DNA from: Pyrococcus kukulkanii
GTDB taxonomy: Archaea; Methanobacteriota_B; Thermococci; Thermococcales; Thermococcaceae
Direction of reading: 5' to 3'
DNA length: 64,000 nt
Assembly: GCF_041647995.1 (NCBI RefSeq)
Contig: NZ_JARRIB010000003.1
Coordinates: forward strand, 310,001-374,000
In this document: positions 35,577-44,558 of the stretch, piece after piece
Layout of the letters: each line of letters starts with the position of its first letter
Numbering within the stretch: position 1 is the first letter of the stretch
Position numbers and translations under genes: made by a program
The notes under the pieces: generated by a model
What the model was told of the DNA's origin: nothing
Databases searched by the model: none
Seen by the model: only the letters and a program-made list of their open reading frames with translations

Positions 35577-38249
35577 ATGGCGTTGAAGCCATTTTACCAG
35601 ATTGCCATACCTCATGATGATATAAGAGAGGGGAGATTTACGCTTGATACCTTTGCGGCTGATCTGTGGAGCGTTTATCAGAATAAGGGACCAGAGGAGT
35701 ACAGGAATCCCAAACTTTTCTGGGAGAGGACATATATAACAAAAGGCCTTAGCCAGCTCCTTGAAATCGCCAAAAGGAGATTACTTGAGGGAGTTGGTGA
35801 TGCCATTATTCAACTCCAGACCCCCTTTGGCGGAGGCAAGACGCACTCGCTCATAGCCCTTTACCACAAGGCACGCGAGTGGAACGTCAAGGTTGTTGTT
35901 CTTGATGGGACTGCTTTTGATGCCAAGGAGGACATTCTTTGGGAGGAGCTCGAGCGCCAGCTCACTGGAAAGGTCGAGCTACTAAAGGGTATGACATCTC
36001 CAGGCAAGAAGAAGCTCTCAAAGATTCTTGAGGAGAACGCCCCTGTGCTTATTCTCATAGATGAGCTCCTTGAGTACATGGTGAAGGCCGCTGGAGTAGG
36101 AACGGGAGCTGTAGACATAAAAGTCGGAGAAACTACCCTTGCCGACCAGACTTTGGCTTTCATCCACGAGCTCACGGAGGTCGTAAAAACCACAGATAGA
36201 GTCCTGCTTGTGATGACTCTTCCATCGAGCATTCTTGAGCACTATTCCGAGAAAGCTGAAGAGTACTTCCAAAAGCTCCAGAAGATAGCAGGTCGCTCCC
36301 ACAAAGTCTTCACGCCTGTTCAGGAAGAGGAGGTTTATGATGTCATACGAACGAGACTTTTCAAGAGGATCGACGAGGCCGAGATGGAGGCCGTCGCGAA
36401 AGAGATTGTGGACTACCTTGAAAAGGAAAACCTTATCCCCGAAGGTCTCAATGCTTACCAGTACAGACAGAAGTTCTTGAGGAGCTATCCTTTCCAGCCG
36501 GAAGTCATTGACGTCCTGTATCAGAGATGGGGCAGTCTACCAAAGTTCCAGCGTACGAGGGGTGTTCTAAGGCTCCTCTCGATAGTCGTGCGCTCGCTTC
36601 TTGGCAAGGACGTACCTTTCATAAGGCTTTCCGACTTCGATTTGAGCTTCAAAATGCTGAGGGATGAGCTCATTGACATTGTTGGGGAAAGCCGATATTA
36701 CTCTGTACTTGACGCGGACATTCTGTCCCCGAACTCGGGAGCAAAGAAAGTCGATAGAATGCTGGGGGAATCTTACGAGCACTACCGTATAGGAACGAGA
36801 GCTGCAACAGCCATTTTTATGTACTCTTTCTCAGGAGGAGAAGTGAATGGAGCAACCACGAAGGAAATCAAGCTTTCCTGTGCCGATTTGAGATATTCGA
36901 GCAGTATCGTGGGGGATGCTATTCTATACCTCAAAGACAACCTCCTGTACCTTCACTATCGCAATGGGCGTTACTTCTTCAGCCTTGAGCCGAACCTCAA
37001 CAAGCTTGTAGTTGATGAGATGAACAACATCGGAGATGAAGAAATAAGGGAAGTTGAGTACGAACTGTTGAAAGGCCAGCTCAAAGGAAGATACTTCAAG
37101 AAGGTATATCTTTGGCCCTCAAAGCCTTCAGACGTTCCAGACAACGATCCGAGCTTGAAGCTCGTGGTTCTGAGGGAATACGATAAGGATAAGGTTCTTC
37201 AGATCCTCCAGTCATATGGAGAGGGTGAGAGGGTTCACAAGAATACACTCATTTTCCTCGTTCCGCGGGAAACAGAAAGAGCTACGTTCAATCGGTTCAT
37301 AAGAAGATACCTAGCTTGGAAGGTCATTGAGGATAAGGCAAAGAAAGGTATTCTCAACCTGACGCCAGAGCAGAGAGAGGATGTAAAGGAGAACCTGAAG
37401 AGAGCGAGGGACGACATTCTCCAGAAGATCTCTGAACTGTACAGGCTTGTCCTCCTTCCAAAGTCCGGAGGTTACGAAGAGCTTGACCTCGGAATGAAGC
37501 CGGTAGGAGTAAAAAAGACTATCGAAGAACTCATCTATGAGAAGCTCAAAGAGGAGGGTAAACTCGTCGAGAAGATGGCCCCAGTGGTCATTGAGATGAA
37601 GTACCTAGATGGGAAGAAGTACATCCCAACGAAGGCACTCTACGAGAGCTTCCTCAAGACTCCGGGAATGCCACTCTTGAAGAGTGAGAGTGTGCTTATA
37701 GATGCGATAAGGCAAGGAGTTAGTGAGGGGCGCTTTGGATTGGGATATCTCATCGGAGAAGAGGTAACCTGCGAATACCTTGGTGAAAAACCCACGGTTA
37801 CTCTTGACGAGAAAGAGGTCATCGTGAACAGGAAGTACTGCGAAGAGCTGAGGGCAAGAGCAAAGGCTGAAGCTGAAGCAGAAGCTGAAGCTCAGGCTAT
37901 AACTCAAGAGGAAGCTACGGCTGAGAGCATAGCTGGAGCTCCCAGGGAAGAATGGAAGCCCTCTGCAGTCAGGGATAAGCAGGCTGTACTGGTACCACCA
38001 GAAACAAAGGGCAGAGAAGAAGTCGTAGGAAGCCAGGTGAAGTCTATTCACCTACATCTGACACTTGGTCCGGGAATTGGAGGCCTAAGGGATATCCTGA
38101 GGGCACTAAACTTGCTGAAGAACAAGTTTGAGAGGGTAACTATTGAGATAAGAGCAGAAAAAGGTAGCCTGAGTCAAACTGAGTATGAGAATCTACTTGA
38201 AACATTCAGACAGCTTGGAATTGAAGTAAAAGACCTCAATGAGGCGTGA
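35577..38249 (+). CDS. DUF499-family ATPase
   Basis: An 890-residue protein with an AAA+/STAND-like N-terminal ATPase. Walker A is TPFGGGKTHS (near 82-91), LILIDELLEYM near 160 is Walker B, and the signature PFYQIAIPHDDIREG begins the protein. A winged-helix-like middle follows. Near residues 760-780 is an Ala/Glu/Lys-rich coil, then a small C-terminal alpha/beta domain (LHLTLGPGIGGLRDIL). DUF499 ATPases usually occur beside DUF1156 methyltransferases and helicases in defence islands, as here. The start has a ttggtgag site. A T-rich run follows the stop. Confidence 0.9.
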   Translation: MALKPFYQIAIPHDDIREGRFTLDTFAADLWSVYQNKGPEEYRNPKLFWERTYITKGLSQLLEIAKRRLLEGVGDAIIQLQTPFGGGKTHSLIALYHKAREWNVKVVVLDGTAFDAKEDILWEELERQLTGKVELLKGMTSPGKKKLSKILEENAPVLILIDELLEYMVKAAGVGTGAVDIKVGETTLADQTLAFIHELTEVVKTTDRVLLVMTLPSSILEHYSEKAEEYFQKLQKIAGRSHKVFTPVQEEEVYDVIRTRLFKRIDEAEMEAVAKEIVDYLEKENLIPEGLNAYQYRQKFLRSYPFQPEVIDVLYQRWGSLPKFQRTRGVLRLLSIVVRSLLGKDVPFIRLSDFDLSFKMLRDELIDIVGESRYYSVLDADILSPNSGAKKVDRMLGESYEHYRIGTRAATAIFMYSFSGGEVNGATTKEIKLSCADLRYSSSIVGDAILYLKDNLLYLHYRNGRYFFSLEPNLNKLVVDEMNNIGDEEIREVEYELLKGQLKGRYFKKVYLWPSKPSDVPDNDPSLKLVVLREYDKDKVLQILQSYGEGERVHKNTLIFLVPRETERATFNRFIRRYLAWKVIEDKAKKGILNLTPEQREDVKENLKRARDDILQKISELYRLVLLPKSGGYEELDLGMKPVGVKKTIEELIYEKLKEEGKLVEKMAPVVIEMKYLDGKKYIPTKALYESFLKTPGMPLLKSESVLIDAIRQGVSEGRFGLGYLIGEEVTCEYLGEKPTVTLDEKEVIVNRKYCEELRARAKAEAEAEAEAQAITQEEATAESIAGAPREEWKPSAVRDKQAVLVPPETKGREEVVGSQVKSIHLHLTLGPGIGGLRDILRALNLLKNKFERVTIEIRAEKGSLSQTEYENLLETFRQLGIEVKDLNEA

Positions 38250-39173
38250 TCCGCTTTCTTTTTATTCGCCTATAAGTAGTTTGTGAGAGTTTGATTCATA
38301 TCTTCTTGTTTGTGATTCACATGGCATGGCAATAGTATGGGACTACAGGTTCTTCGTTGACACATAACCCCTCCACTCTCCTAAACCCTTACTTGCCCGA
38401 TCTAGACTTCTACTGCTTGGACAGACCCGCTTTAGTAAATTTTCGCAATTTATGATTCGGAAAAAATTCTAAGAGCTTATTTCTTCTTGAAAGACGAAAT
38501 AAAATCGAGGCACGGGGGTAAATTTCTCTGCAAAAATTTCTCGGCTAAGTTTGGGGTGATGTAGTGTTATCATTTGAACCTTCTCTGGGCTCTTTTTCTG
38601 ATGAAGGAAAATCCAATGAATATTCCAGTATATTCTTACTCAAATCTGGGTAAAGTTTTTTCCTCAGAAAAGAAGTCTAGGTCAAATTCAACGCTCACAC
38701 TTGTGCGCTTCTATCCAAATCTGAGTAATCTAAAACGAGGATGGGGGCAAGGGAAGGACGAGATGAGGGGAGGGTGAAAAAACACCATCCCAGGGGGCTA
38801 ATCATATAAAAGCGTTGACGTGTATGAAAAACAGTATTGCGTTATCAATCGTGGATTTTGTCAGCATGCTTGTGAACGCAATGTGTTCATTTGCCTTCCA
38901 CCCTTCCTGTATCCGGGACCACACGGGAAATCGATTGAAATTCCAGAACGAGGGTAGGGGGGAACACAAAGTTGTTCCCAGCCAGGTCCATTATAGGATA
39001 TTCATCTAGGAATATATTACAGAGTAGAGATACACCCACAAAAACCCTCCTGTATCATAAACCTCTTTATAAAGCAAACTCGGCCCATTTTACAAAACAA
39101 GCCAAAAGAAGAAATCTCGTGGCTGTTTTTACAGGGAGTAAAAACCTTGCAAATATCAAAAATAAAAGAAAGG
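38250..39173. other. Long non-coding region between cassette and replication module
   Basis: These 924 bp hold only short, non-conserved open frames (for example 38574-38777 and 38815-39009), which I reject. The right end carries the first copy of a 95-bp diverged repeat (39058-39152). A copy of attccagaacgagg (38940-38953) reads like the inverse of cctcgttttggaat at 45402-45415. The region could contain an origin or regulatory RNAs. Confidence 0.5.
39058..39152 (+). repeat. Diverged 95-bp direct repeat, copy A
   Basis: Aligns over its length, without large gaps, to 44924-45018 at roughly two-thirds identity by eye. The most conserved parts are ttttacaaaa, gtggct followed by tttttacagg, and cttgcaaa or cctgcaaa. 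It lies just outside the 3' end of the SF1 helicase gene. Confidence 0.6.
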
Positions 39174-40694
39174 TCAAAGAGCACGGACAGACGCAACTTC
39201 ATTAGCAATCTCTTCAGCCAGTTCAACGAGCTTGTTCTTCTTGAAGATTTTCGCAAACACAACCCCCCGCTTCGCTCTGGTTAGCGCTACGTATAGCAGG
39301 CGTGCTTCTTCAGTCCAGCTCGGCGTTTTTGAGTGAAAATCATCAACAAGCACGACGTAGTCAGCTTCTCGTCCCTTTGCCGAGTGCATTGTATCAACTA
39401 CAACACCCTCACCGCTCGTATTGTATGCTTCAACAAGTTCTCTAATGTGTGTTTTCAGCATTCTAAGCTTTATCTCGAGACTGTTCAGCCTGTGCCAAAA
39501 GATTTGACCTTGCTTGAACGTTTCTGTCACGTATCTTACAACCCTTTGATCTTCAACAAGCTTTTGCGTTAGCTTCACTAGCTGCTCATAGTCTCTTTTC
39601 GACTTATGCTGTTTTTGCACGAGCTCAAGCAGCTGTCTAACTTCATGGACCTTGCTGGCATAGTTCTGCTGGAAAGTATCTGCGAAGATGTGATTTCTTA
39701 TAAAAACATTTCTGAGCAGTTCCGCTGTCGATATTCTTCTCGTCAGTACCGCGACAGTAAAACATCGCTTTAGCGCAGCCCTCACAAGTGCTAGCAACTT
39801 CTTCACACTATCAACTTCGAAAAACTTCGCTTCCTTATCTTCCGCCGCAGCAAACTCGTAGTGGTATTTCAGCGTCGCGTCAGCGAAGCTTTTTGCAACA
39901 TCTATCACATCCTTGGGTAGTCTATAGCTCTTATCAAGCAACACGACCTTCTTAGCACTCATATTTTTGAAAATCTCACTCTTTGCCCCCCTAAACTCAA
40001 AAATACTTTGCATATCATCGCCAGCCACAACGAGTTGGGCGGATGGAAAGAGAGAGGAGAGCACTTTCCAGTCTAGAGCACTGAAGTCCTGGCCTTCGTC
40101 TACGACAACGAGGCGGGGTAGATCGTGCTTTTCATCGTTCTCGATAGCTTCTCTTATTTCGTCAGCGTATTCAAGAGCTCTCAATCTTGCAAGATCGTAA
40201 TCAAGCATTTTTCTCTTCGCAAGTTCAGCATAATAAGCCCTCACAACTTTGTTATGCTTTAGCACCTGTTCAATGTCTTGGAACGTGTGTATAGCTCTCG
40301 TCAGTTCTGCAAGGTGTGTGTTCAACGTATCAGCATCAAGCCTAAATCTTTTCATCAACCTCTGCTTGATTACATCGATTTTTTGAGGTGAGGGGATTTC
40401 TTTGCTCTCTATTTTGCCTGACACAACGAGAGCACGCACTATTACACCATCGAGGGTTCGTATCCAGCCCGCCTTCTCGTTTTGCCCTCTTCTATCAAGT
40501 ATTTCTCGAATTGCTGAGTTTTCAAGACTTATAAATGCAAGTTCTTCACCCAGGGGTGCCCTTTCAAGCCCAAGCGTTTCGAGCACTCCTCTATCACCAC
40601 CCTGCACTCTCTCAACTAGATCGACAAGGCTCCTAGTTTTACCAGTGCCGGGGGGCCCAATCACTTTTACGCGGGCTGATTTGAGCTCACTCAT
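39174..40694 (-). CDS. SF1 (UvrD/Rep-like) helicase of the replication module
   Basis: A 506-residue superfamily 1 helicase with Walker A GPPGTGKT (13-20), motif II DEGQD near 198, motif III AGDDMQSIFEFRGA, and C-terminal motifs V/VI (TMHSAKGREAD; YVALTRAKRG). Short SF1 helicases of this kind pair with AEP primases in pTN2-like plasmids, where they are taken as the replicative helicase. The ATG at 40694 has a ggaggtgaggg site and overlaps the end of the preceding gene. It is the last gene of the leftward replication operon. Confidence 0.88.
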   Translation of the reverse strand: MSELKSARVKVIGPPGTGKTRSLVDLVERVQGGDRGVLETLGLERAPLGEELAFISLENSAIREILDRRGQNEKAGWIRTLDGVIVRALVVSGKIESKEIPSPQKIDVIKQRLMKRFRLDADTLNTHLAELTRAIHTFQDIEQVLKHNKVVRAYYAELAKRKMLDYDLARLRALEYADEIREAIENDEKHDLPRLVVVDEGQDFSALDWKVLSSLFPSAQLVVAGDDMQSIFEFRGAKSEIFKNMSAKKVVLLDKSYRLPKDVIDVAKSFADATLKYHYEFAAAEDKEAKFFEVDSVKKLLALVRAALKRCFTVAVLTRRISTAELLRNVFIRNHIFADTFQQNYASKVHEVRQLLELVQKQHKSKRDYEQLVKLTQKLVEDQRVVRYVTETFKQGQIFWHRLNSLEIKLRMLKTHIRELVEAYNTSGEGVVVDTMHSAKGREADYVVLVDDFHSKTPSWTEEARLLYVALTRAKRGVVFAKIFKKNKLVELAEEIANEVASVRAL

Positions 40695-41196
40695 CACCCT
40701 CACCTCCGCTTGCAAGGTTTATGAGCTTTTTCAAGCTTGAAATAAACGCTTCTACTTCAACTTCAAGCTCTTCATCCTCACTTACCACTCTCACAACTTC
40801 CCCCTCACCCTCGGTGTGATCTTGACCCTCAAAAACGCTTATTTCACCTCTAAGGCGCTTTAGGTATAGGTCTCTCAACTCAATAGCTTCCAGCCCCTCC
40901 CCTACATATATAACATCAATATTGTAATAATCAAGCACGTGCAACAGCGCCCACACGGCGTCTCTCCACTCTCTCTCATTACCCCAATCAATTATTTCGT
41001 CTTGAAACTTCACTCTCATTATGTTTTCTTCTTCGACGTATTCAAAGTTCTCAGTATCTGCTTTCATTTCCTTGATTAGCTCCGGGTCGTCTGGCAAATC
41101 AACATACACTTCCATCCTCCCTGCGTGCTTCTTGATCTCCTCTGCAAGGGCTCTGAGTAGTTTCTCGTCTTTCAGAAATTCTTTCGCAAGGGTCAT
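40687..41196 (-). CDS. Acidic protein between primase and helicase
   Basis: A 169-residue, strongly acidic protein (EGQDHTEGEGEVVRVVSEDE, then SGGEGDE at the end). I recognise no domain. The start overlaps the primase stop by 4 bp and its stop overlaps the helicase start by 8 bp, so all three are made from one coupled message. By position it may be a replication accessory or helicase loader. The start is supported by ggaggtga. Confidence 0.78.
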   Translation of the reverse strand: MTLAKEFLKDEKLLRALAEEIKKHAGRMEVYVDLPDDPELIKEMKADTENFEYVEEENIMRVKFQDEIIDWGNEREWRDAVWALLHVLDYYNIDVIYVGEGLEAIELRDLYLKRLRGEISVFEGQDHTEGEGEVVRVVSEDEELEVEVEAFISSLKKLINLASGGEGDE

Positions 41197-43259
41197 AGCT
41201 CATCACCTCCTGCGAGTTGTTCTTCTTGTTCGCGTGAGGGGTTCGACAAGAGCATGTAGAGTTCAGACTCGCTCGCGACGTGGTTTAGAACACTCTCAAG
41301 AGCCTCCCTGTCAATGTAGTCATTATCGCAACGTATGTAGTAGTAACGAATCCCTCCCTTCTTCTTTTTCTTTTGGATAATTTCAGTGCCTGCAAGGAGA
41401 TTTATGAGCTTTGCAAGCTTGTTGAACTCTTTTGCGAAGTTCTTGAGCCTCTTGTCCAAAGCGAACTTCACAACGAGGGCGGATGGGACTGCGAGAACTT
41501 TTAGCTTGCCATCCGCGTCTGCAACTCTCACAACAGCGTTGCTCTTGACGAGCGAATTGACCTCATCTTCTTTGAACGTTGTTTCAACTACCTCAGCACC
41601 TTTCACGATCTCAATCAAGAATGCGTTGAACTGCTCGATGTAGTCGTCTTCATCGCTCTTCTCGCTCGATTTCGCGTCGAGATATAACGCGAGAAGCTCT
41701 TTTTCGAGGTTTGTGACCTCAATCTCATCGCTAAGACCAAATCTTGAGATTGCGACCTCGGCGAGGGCCTTCGAACTAATTGAAAGCTTTATCTTGTCAT
41801 TCACACGCTTCTTCCTTACGAATTCATCTTCGCCAAAGACAAGAACTTTCTTACCAACACGAATTATTACAACTCCATCGTCTACTGCGAGTTCAATTTT
41901 ATCGAAATCCTGCTTACTGTCGATAATCTCGGCCCTCTCGACAAGATAGTGTTCTATGGCGTCGAGCAAGTCTCTAATGATTGCTTTTGCCTCTTCCTCC
42001 GTAAATTTAGCTTCTTTTCTCAAGATTTTATAAGTCGCAACCTTTTCAGGATTTTTCGAATACGTTGATTCAACACACTCAAGGCGATCCTCTTCTTCCT
42101 CGTCGTTGAAATATGCTACGATATATTCGACGACACTCTTAGCAAGCTCCTTAGGCAATCCTCTCTTGTATAAAACACCCACGTAAGCTAATGTAGTGTT
42201 ATGTCTCCTTCCCCGTATGTAACGTCCTTCCAAAACATTTGCTATCCTTCTTTTGAATTTGATAATGTTTACATCGCTAAGGTTATAAACAAACTTTTTC
42301 AACCCTCTCTTCGTTTTTACGACTGCAATCACTCTCGTCTCTGACAGTTTTGCAGTCTTTACATTCTCAGTGTGCTCAACTTCATCTGTAATTTCATCTT
42401 TCTCAATCTCTTCATCATAATTTATCTTCGCGAGCTCATTATCAACAATCTTCTGCAGTTCTTCGAAATCGATTGCCCTGTCATCAAACCTTACCACCTC
42501 AGCCCTGATCTTGAGTCTTTCACCATCTACAGTCATGTATTTGTTGTTTAGTGTCCCTATGGCTCTTAGAACTCTTGAAGCGTCATAGACACTCGTATCG
42601 ACCTCTAAGTCTTTAGAGATATTGCTTGCAATCTCTTCGAAAAACCTTGCAAGCTTGTTCACTGCGAATTCTCTAACCTTCTCAAAACTCTCTAGCTTTG
42701 AAAGCTTGATCCAGACGTGCACACCACCCCCAGAGAATACAACAACAGCTGGTAAGTTCAAGCTTGATATAGCTAGGGAGAGGGCTTTGGCGTGCTTTTT
42801 GACTTCATCAAACAGCTTCAGGTCATCAACAATCCTTCTAAGCGTTCTCTTGTCCTGTTCTTTTTGATGAAGTTTTTTGCAGTCAATGTCAATTACTATG
42901 AACTGAGTGAGCTTCAACATGTGTTCTGATTTTCTACTCGTAGTTGTTGATAAAATAGGAGCAATGTACACGTCAAACTCTGCTTTACTCATCTCATAAA
43001 GCCACTTTGCTATCTCTCCAGCATTTTTCACAAGGGCCTCAGCAGATATAAACTTGTGGAAAGTCCTGCCATCTTTTGATTTGTATTTCTGCTTTATTTG
43101 CTCAATAACTTTTTCATCATCTCCAAAATACCTAAACACGAAGACAGCATATTTGTCGCCAAGCCCCTGCTCTACATAACTACCAAAAAGATAATTTAGG
43201 AAACGGGCGATAGTTTTATATTGCCCTTCGTCTATTTGAACCTGAGAGCTAGCCTGCAT
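41193..43259 (-). CDS. AEP-superfamily primase/polymerase
   Basis: A 688-residue replication protein. The archaeo-eukaryotic primase motifs are in order: FIVIDIDCKK near 121-130 (metal-binding DxD), FSGGGVHVWIK near 175 (sGxGxH), and ASRVLRAIGTLNNK near 231. A long C-terminal part follows, mostly alpha/beta and Lys/Glu-rich, where pTN2-type enzymes carry a PriL-like domain; I cannot confirm that. Fused primase-polymerases of this family prime and extend DNA on Thermococcales plasmids. The ATG at 43259 has an aaggaggtgagg site. Its first residues (MQASSQVQI) resemble those of the small ORF starting at 43961. Confidence 0.85.
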   Translation of the reverse strand: MQASSQVQIDEGQYKTIARFLNYLFGSYVEQGLGDKYAVFVFRYFGDDEKVIEQIKQKYKSKDGRTFHKFISAEALVKNAGEIAKWLYEMSKAEFDVYIAPILSTTTSRKSEHMLKLTQFIVIDIDCKKLHQKEQDKRTLRRIVDDLKLFDEVKKHAKALSLAISSLNLPAVVVFSGGGVHVWIKLSKLESFEKVREFAVNKLARFFEEIASNISKDLEVDTSVYDASRVLRAIGTLNNKYMTVDGERLKIRAEVVRFDDRAIDFEELQKIVDNELAKINYDEEIEKDEITDEVEHTENVKTAKLSETRVIAVVKTKRGLKKFVYNLSDVNIIKFKRRIANVLEGRYIRGRRHNTTLAYVGVLYKRGLPKELAKSVVEYIVAYFNDEEEEDRLECVESTYSKNPEKVATYKILRKEAKFTEEEAKAIIRDLLDAIEHYLVERAEIIDSKQDFDKIELAVDDGVVIIRVGKKVLVFGEDEFVRKKRVNDKIKLSISSKALAEVAISRFGLSDEIEVTNLEKELLALYLDAKSSEKSDEDDYIEQFNAFLIEIVKGAEVVETTFKEDEVNSLVKSNAVVRVADADGKLKVLAVPSALVVKFALDKRLKNFAKEFNKLAKLINLLAGTEIIQKKKKKGGIRYYYIRCDNDYIDREALESVLNHVASESELYMLLSNPSREQEEQLAGGDEL

Positions 43260-43273
43260 CCCGCCTCACCTCC

Positions 43274-43594
43274 TTATTGTTTTCGCAACTTCTCGTTCAA
43301 GTAGAGGAGTATGTCTTCTGTTGTCAATCCTCTCACGTAGATGTAATAATCGTCTCTACCTCTACGAAGACGTAGCACCACACCGAGGCCACGGAGAAGG
43401 CGCAGGAGTTCGTGCATCGTCATGTTCTTGCTTTCAGCGATACTTGCGAGATCTTCACGCGTGTAAACTCCACTCCTAACGTCGCTGACCTTCTCAAGAT
43501 CTCTCTTCGTGAGTGCTTCTACTACCTCGTTGAGTTCTATTACTACTTGTTGTGGTAATATATGGGGTTTGGAGAGGGTTTGCACTCTGGCCAT
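43274..43594 (-). CDS. Small winged-helix-like regulator
   Basis: A 106-residue protein from ATG 43594 (MARVQTLSKPHILPQQ). The C-terminal half (TREDLASIAESKNMTMHELL then LRRGRDDYYIYV) reads like a winged helix with a beta wing. The longer frame from 43660 is wrong because it would translate the promoter palindrome. The order is TATA (ttatac, ~43631), palindrome 43607-43626, gaggtgg, ATG, so a DNA-binding product is well placed to repress itself. It precedes the primase with a 14-bp gap. Confidence 0.75.
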   Translation of the reverse strand: MARVQTLSKPHILPQQVVIELNEVVEALTKRDLEKVSDVRSGVYTREDLASIAESKNMTMHELLRLLRGLGVVLRLRRGRDDYYIYVRGLTTEDILLYLNEKLRKQ

Positions 43595-43606
43595 GGTTAC
43601 CACCTC

Positions 43607-43626
43607 GGTGCGTAACTTTACGCACC
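43607..43626. promoter_or_regulatory. Palindromic operator 1
   Basis: The sequence ggtgcgtaactttacgcacc has perfect 9-bp arms around ct. It lies between the TATA box and the ribosome binding site of the 43594 gene, overlapping the likely transcription start. Confidence 0.75.
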
Positions 43627-43637
43627 GGGGTATAAAT

Positions 43638-43961
43638 CTAACTGTTTGTAGGGACCTCACTCTCAGAAGCCCTCTCCATTAGAATATTCCAATCTAAGAC
43701 AACGTATCTCCCCATAACTACTACAGGTAATTCTTTTACATCGAAAAACTCTAACAAGTGCTCAAGCAAATCAAACCTAACATACAATGCCTTCTCAGTC
43801 GCAAAGACTACGAGATCCCGTTCCATCGCCTCATCAATATTTTCAGTTATATCTGCACCCAGCCAAATATACCATAATATTTTATAGAACCCGCTCGCAT
43901 CCTTGTTCTGTTTGAATCCTCCTATTTGAACCTGGGAGTTTGATTTGACCACAGCCTGCAT
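43638..43961 (-). CDS. Small protein resembling the primase N-terminus
   Basis: A 107-residue protein starting MQAVVKSNSQVQI, followed by a region (FYKILWYIWLG ... RDLVVFATEKALYV) that seems related to the first ~45 residues of the primase (MQASSQVQI ... YKTIARFLNYLFG ... YAVFVFRY). It may be a duplicate of that N-terminal domain. Function unknown. The start has gaggtgatgcgcc upstream, and a TATA box and palindrome lie in the same layout as for the 43594 gene. Confidence 0.68.
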   Translation of the reverse strand: MQAVVKSNSQVQIGGFKQNKDASGFYKILWYIWLGADITENIDEAMERDLVVFATEKALYVRFDLLEHLLEFFDVKELPVVVMGRYVVLDWNILMERASESEVPTNS

Positions 43962-43987
43962 GGCGCATCACCTCTGAGTGGTCTTCA

Positions 43988-44005
43988 GTGCGTAACTTCG
44001 CGCAC
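43988..44005. promoter_or_regulatory. Palindromic operator 2
   Basis: The sequence gtgcgtaacttcgcgcac is an imperfect copy of operator 1, placed 3-5 bp after a TATA box (tatata on the minus strand, ~44009-44014) and upstream of the 43961 gene. A half-copy, tcgcgcac, occurs in the promoter of the 44297 gene at about 44305-44312. Confidence 0.68.
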
Positions 44006-44060
44006 GGGTATATAGTTTTGGTGCCGAGCGTGTTTATATACTCCAGTTCAAAAATCGAGA

Positions 44061-44297
44061 TTACACACAACACGTTGTAGAAACTCCAAAACGATGCGAG
44101 GTAGACAATAGCTCTTTGAGAGGGATGCTCACAAACCCTTTGTCCGGAGTAGTAGTTTCAACAAGAATATCATCAATACTCACACCTTGTCTAACATATT
44201 TCATAACCTCGCTCTCAATTTTATCGGGTGAAGCCTGTTCATCAGGGTTATCTTTTCGGTAATCCTCATCGAGGTCGAGAGTAAACACGGTTGCCAT
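44061..44297 (-). CDS. Small acidic protein, probably leaderless
   Basis: A 78-residue protein from ATG 44297 (MATVFTLDLDEDYRKDNPDE). I recognise no family. A TATA box (ggtatatag, ~44321-44329) lies only about 27 bp upstream and there is no ribosome binding site, so the transcript is probably leaderless. The longer frame from 44312 would run into the promoter. The gcgcac half-site of the operator overlaps this promoter, suggesting common control with the two downstream genes. Confidence 0.6.
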   Translation of the reverse strand: MATVFTLDLDEDYRKDNPDEQASPDKIESEVMKYVRQGVSIDDILVETTTPDKGFVSIPLKELLSTSHRFGVSTTCCV

Positions 44298-44558
44298 TAC
44301 GCTATCGCGCACTCGGATAGCTATATACCCCTACTCATCACACATGTTGTATATTATTTTTGAGTAAGGCGCATTATTTTAGCCTTCTCCACAGCGACCA
44401 CCTCAAAAAGAGAGGGAGGCGGGAGAGATAGTATTGACCCACAACGAGTGGGGGGCAGCCCCCTATTTAGATACTTATCGAAATGTTCGGTCCCCACGTC
44501 CCCACCACTAATACATTGATTTCATAAGATCGAGTGCTGGGTACCTGGGAACTTATTT

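Noticed and set aside
38574-39009. 67- and 64-codon frames between the DUF499 gene and the replication module
   Set aside because: No ribosome binding site, low-complexity composition and no domain; treated as non-coding.
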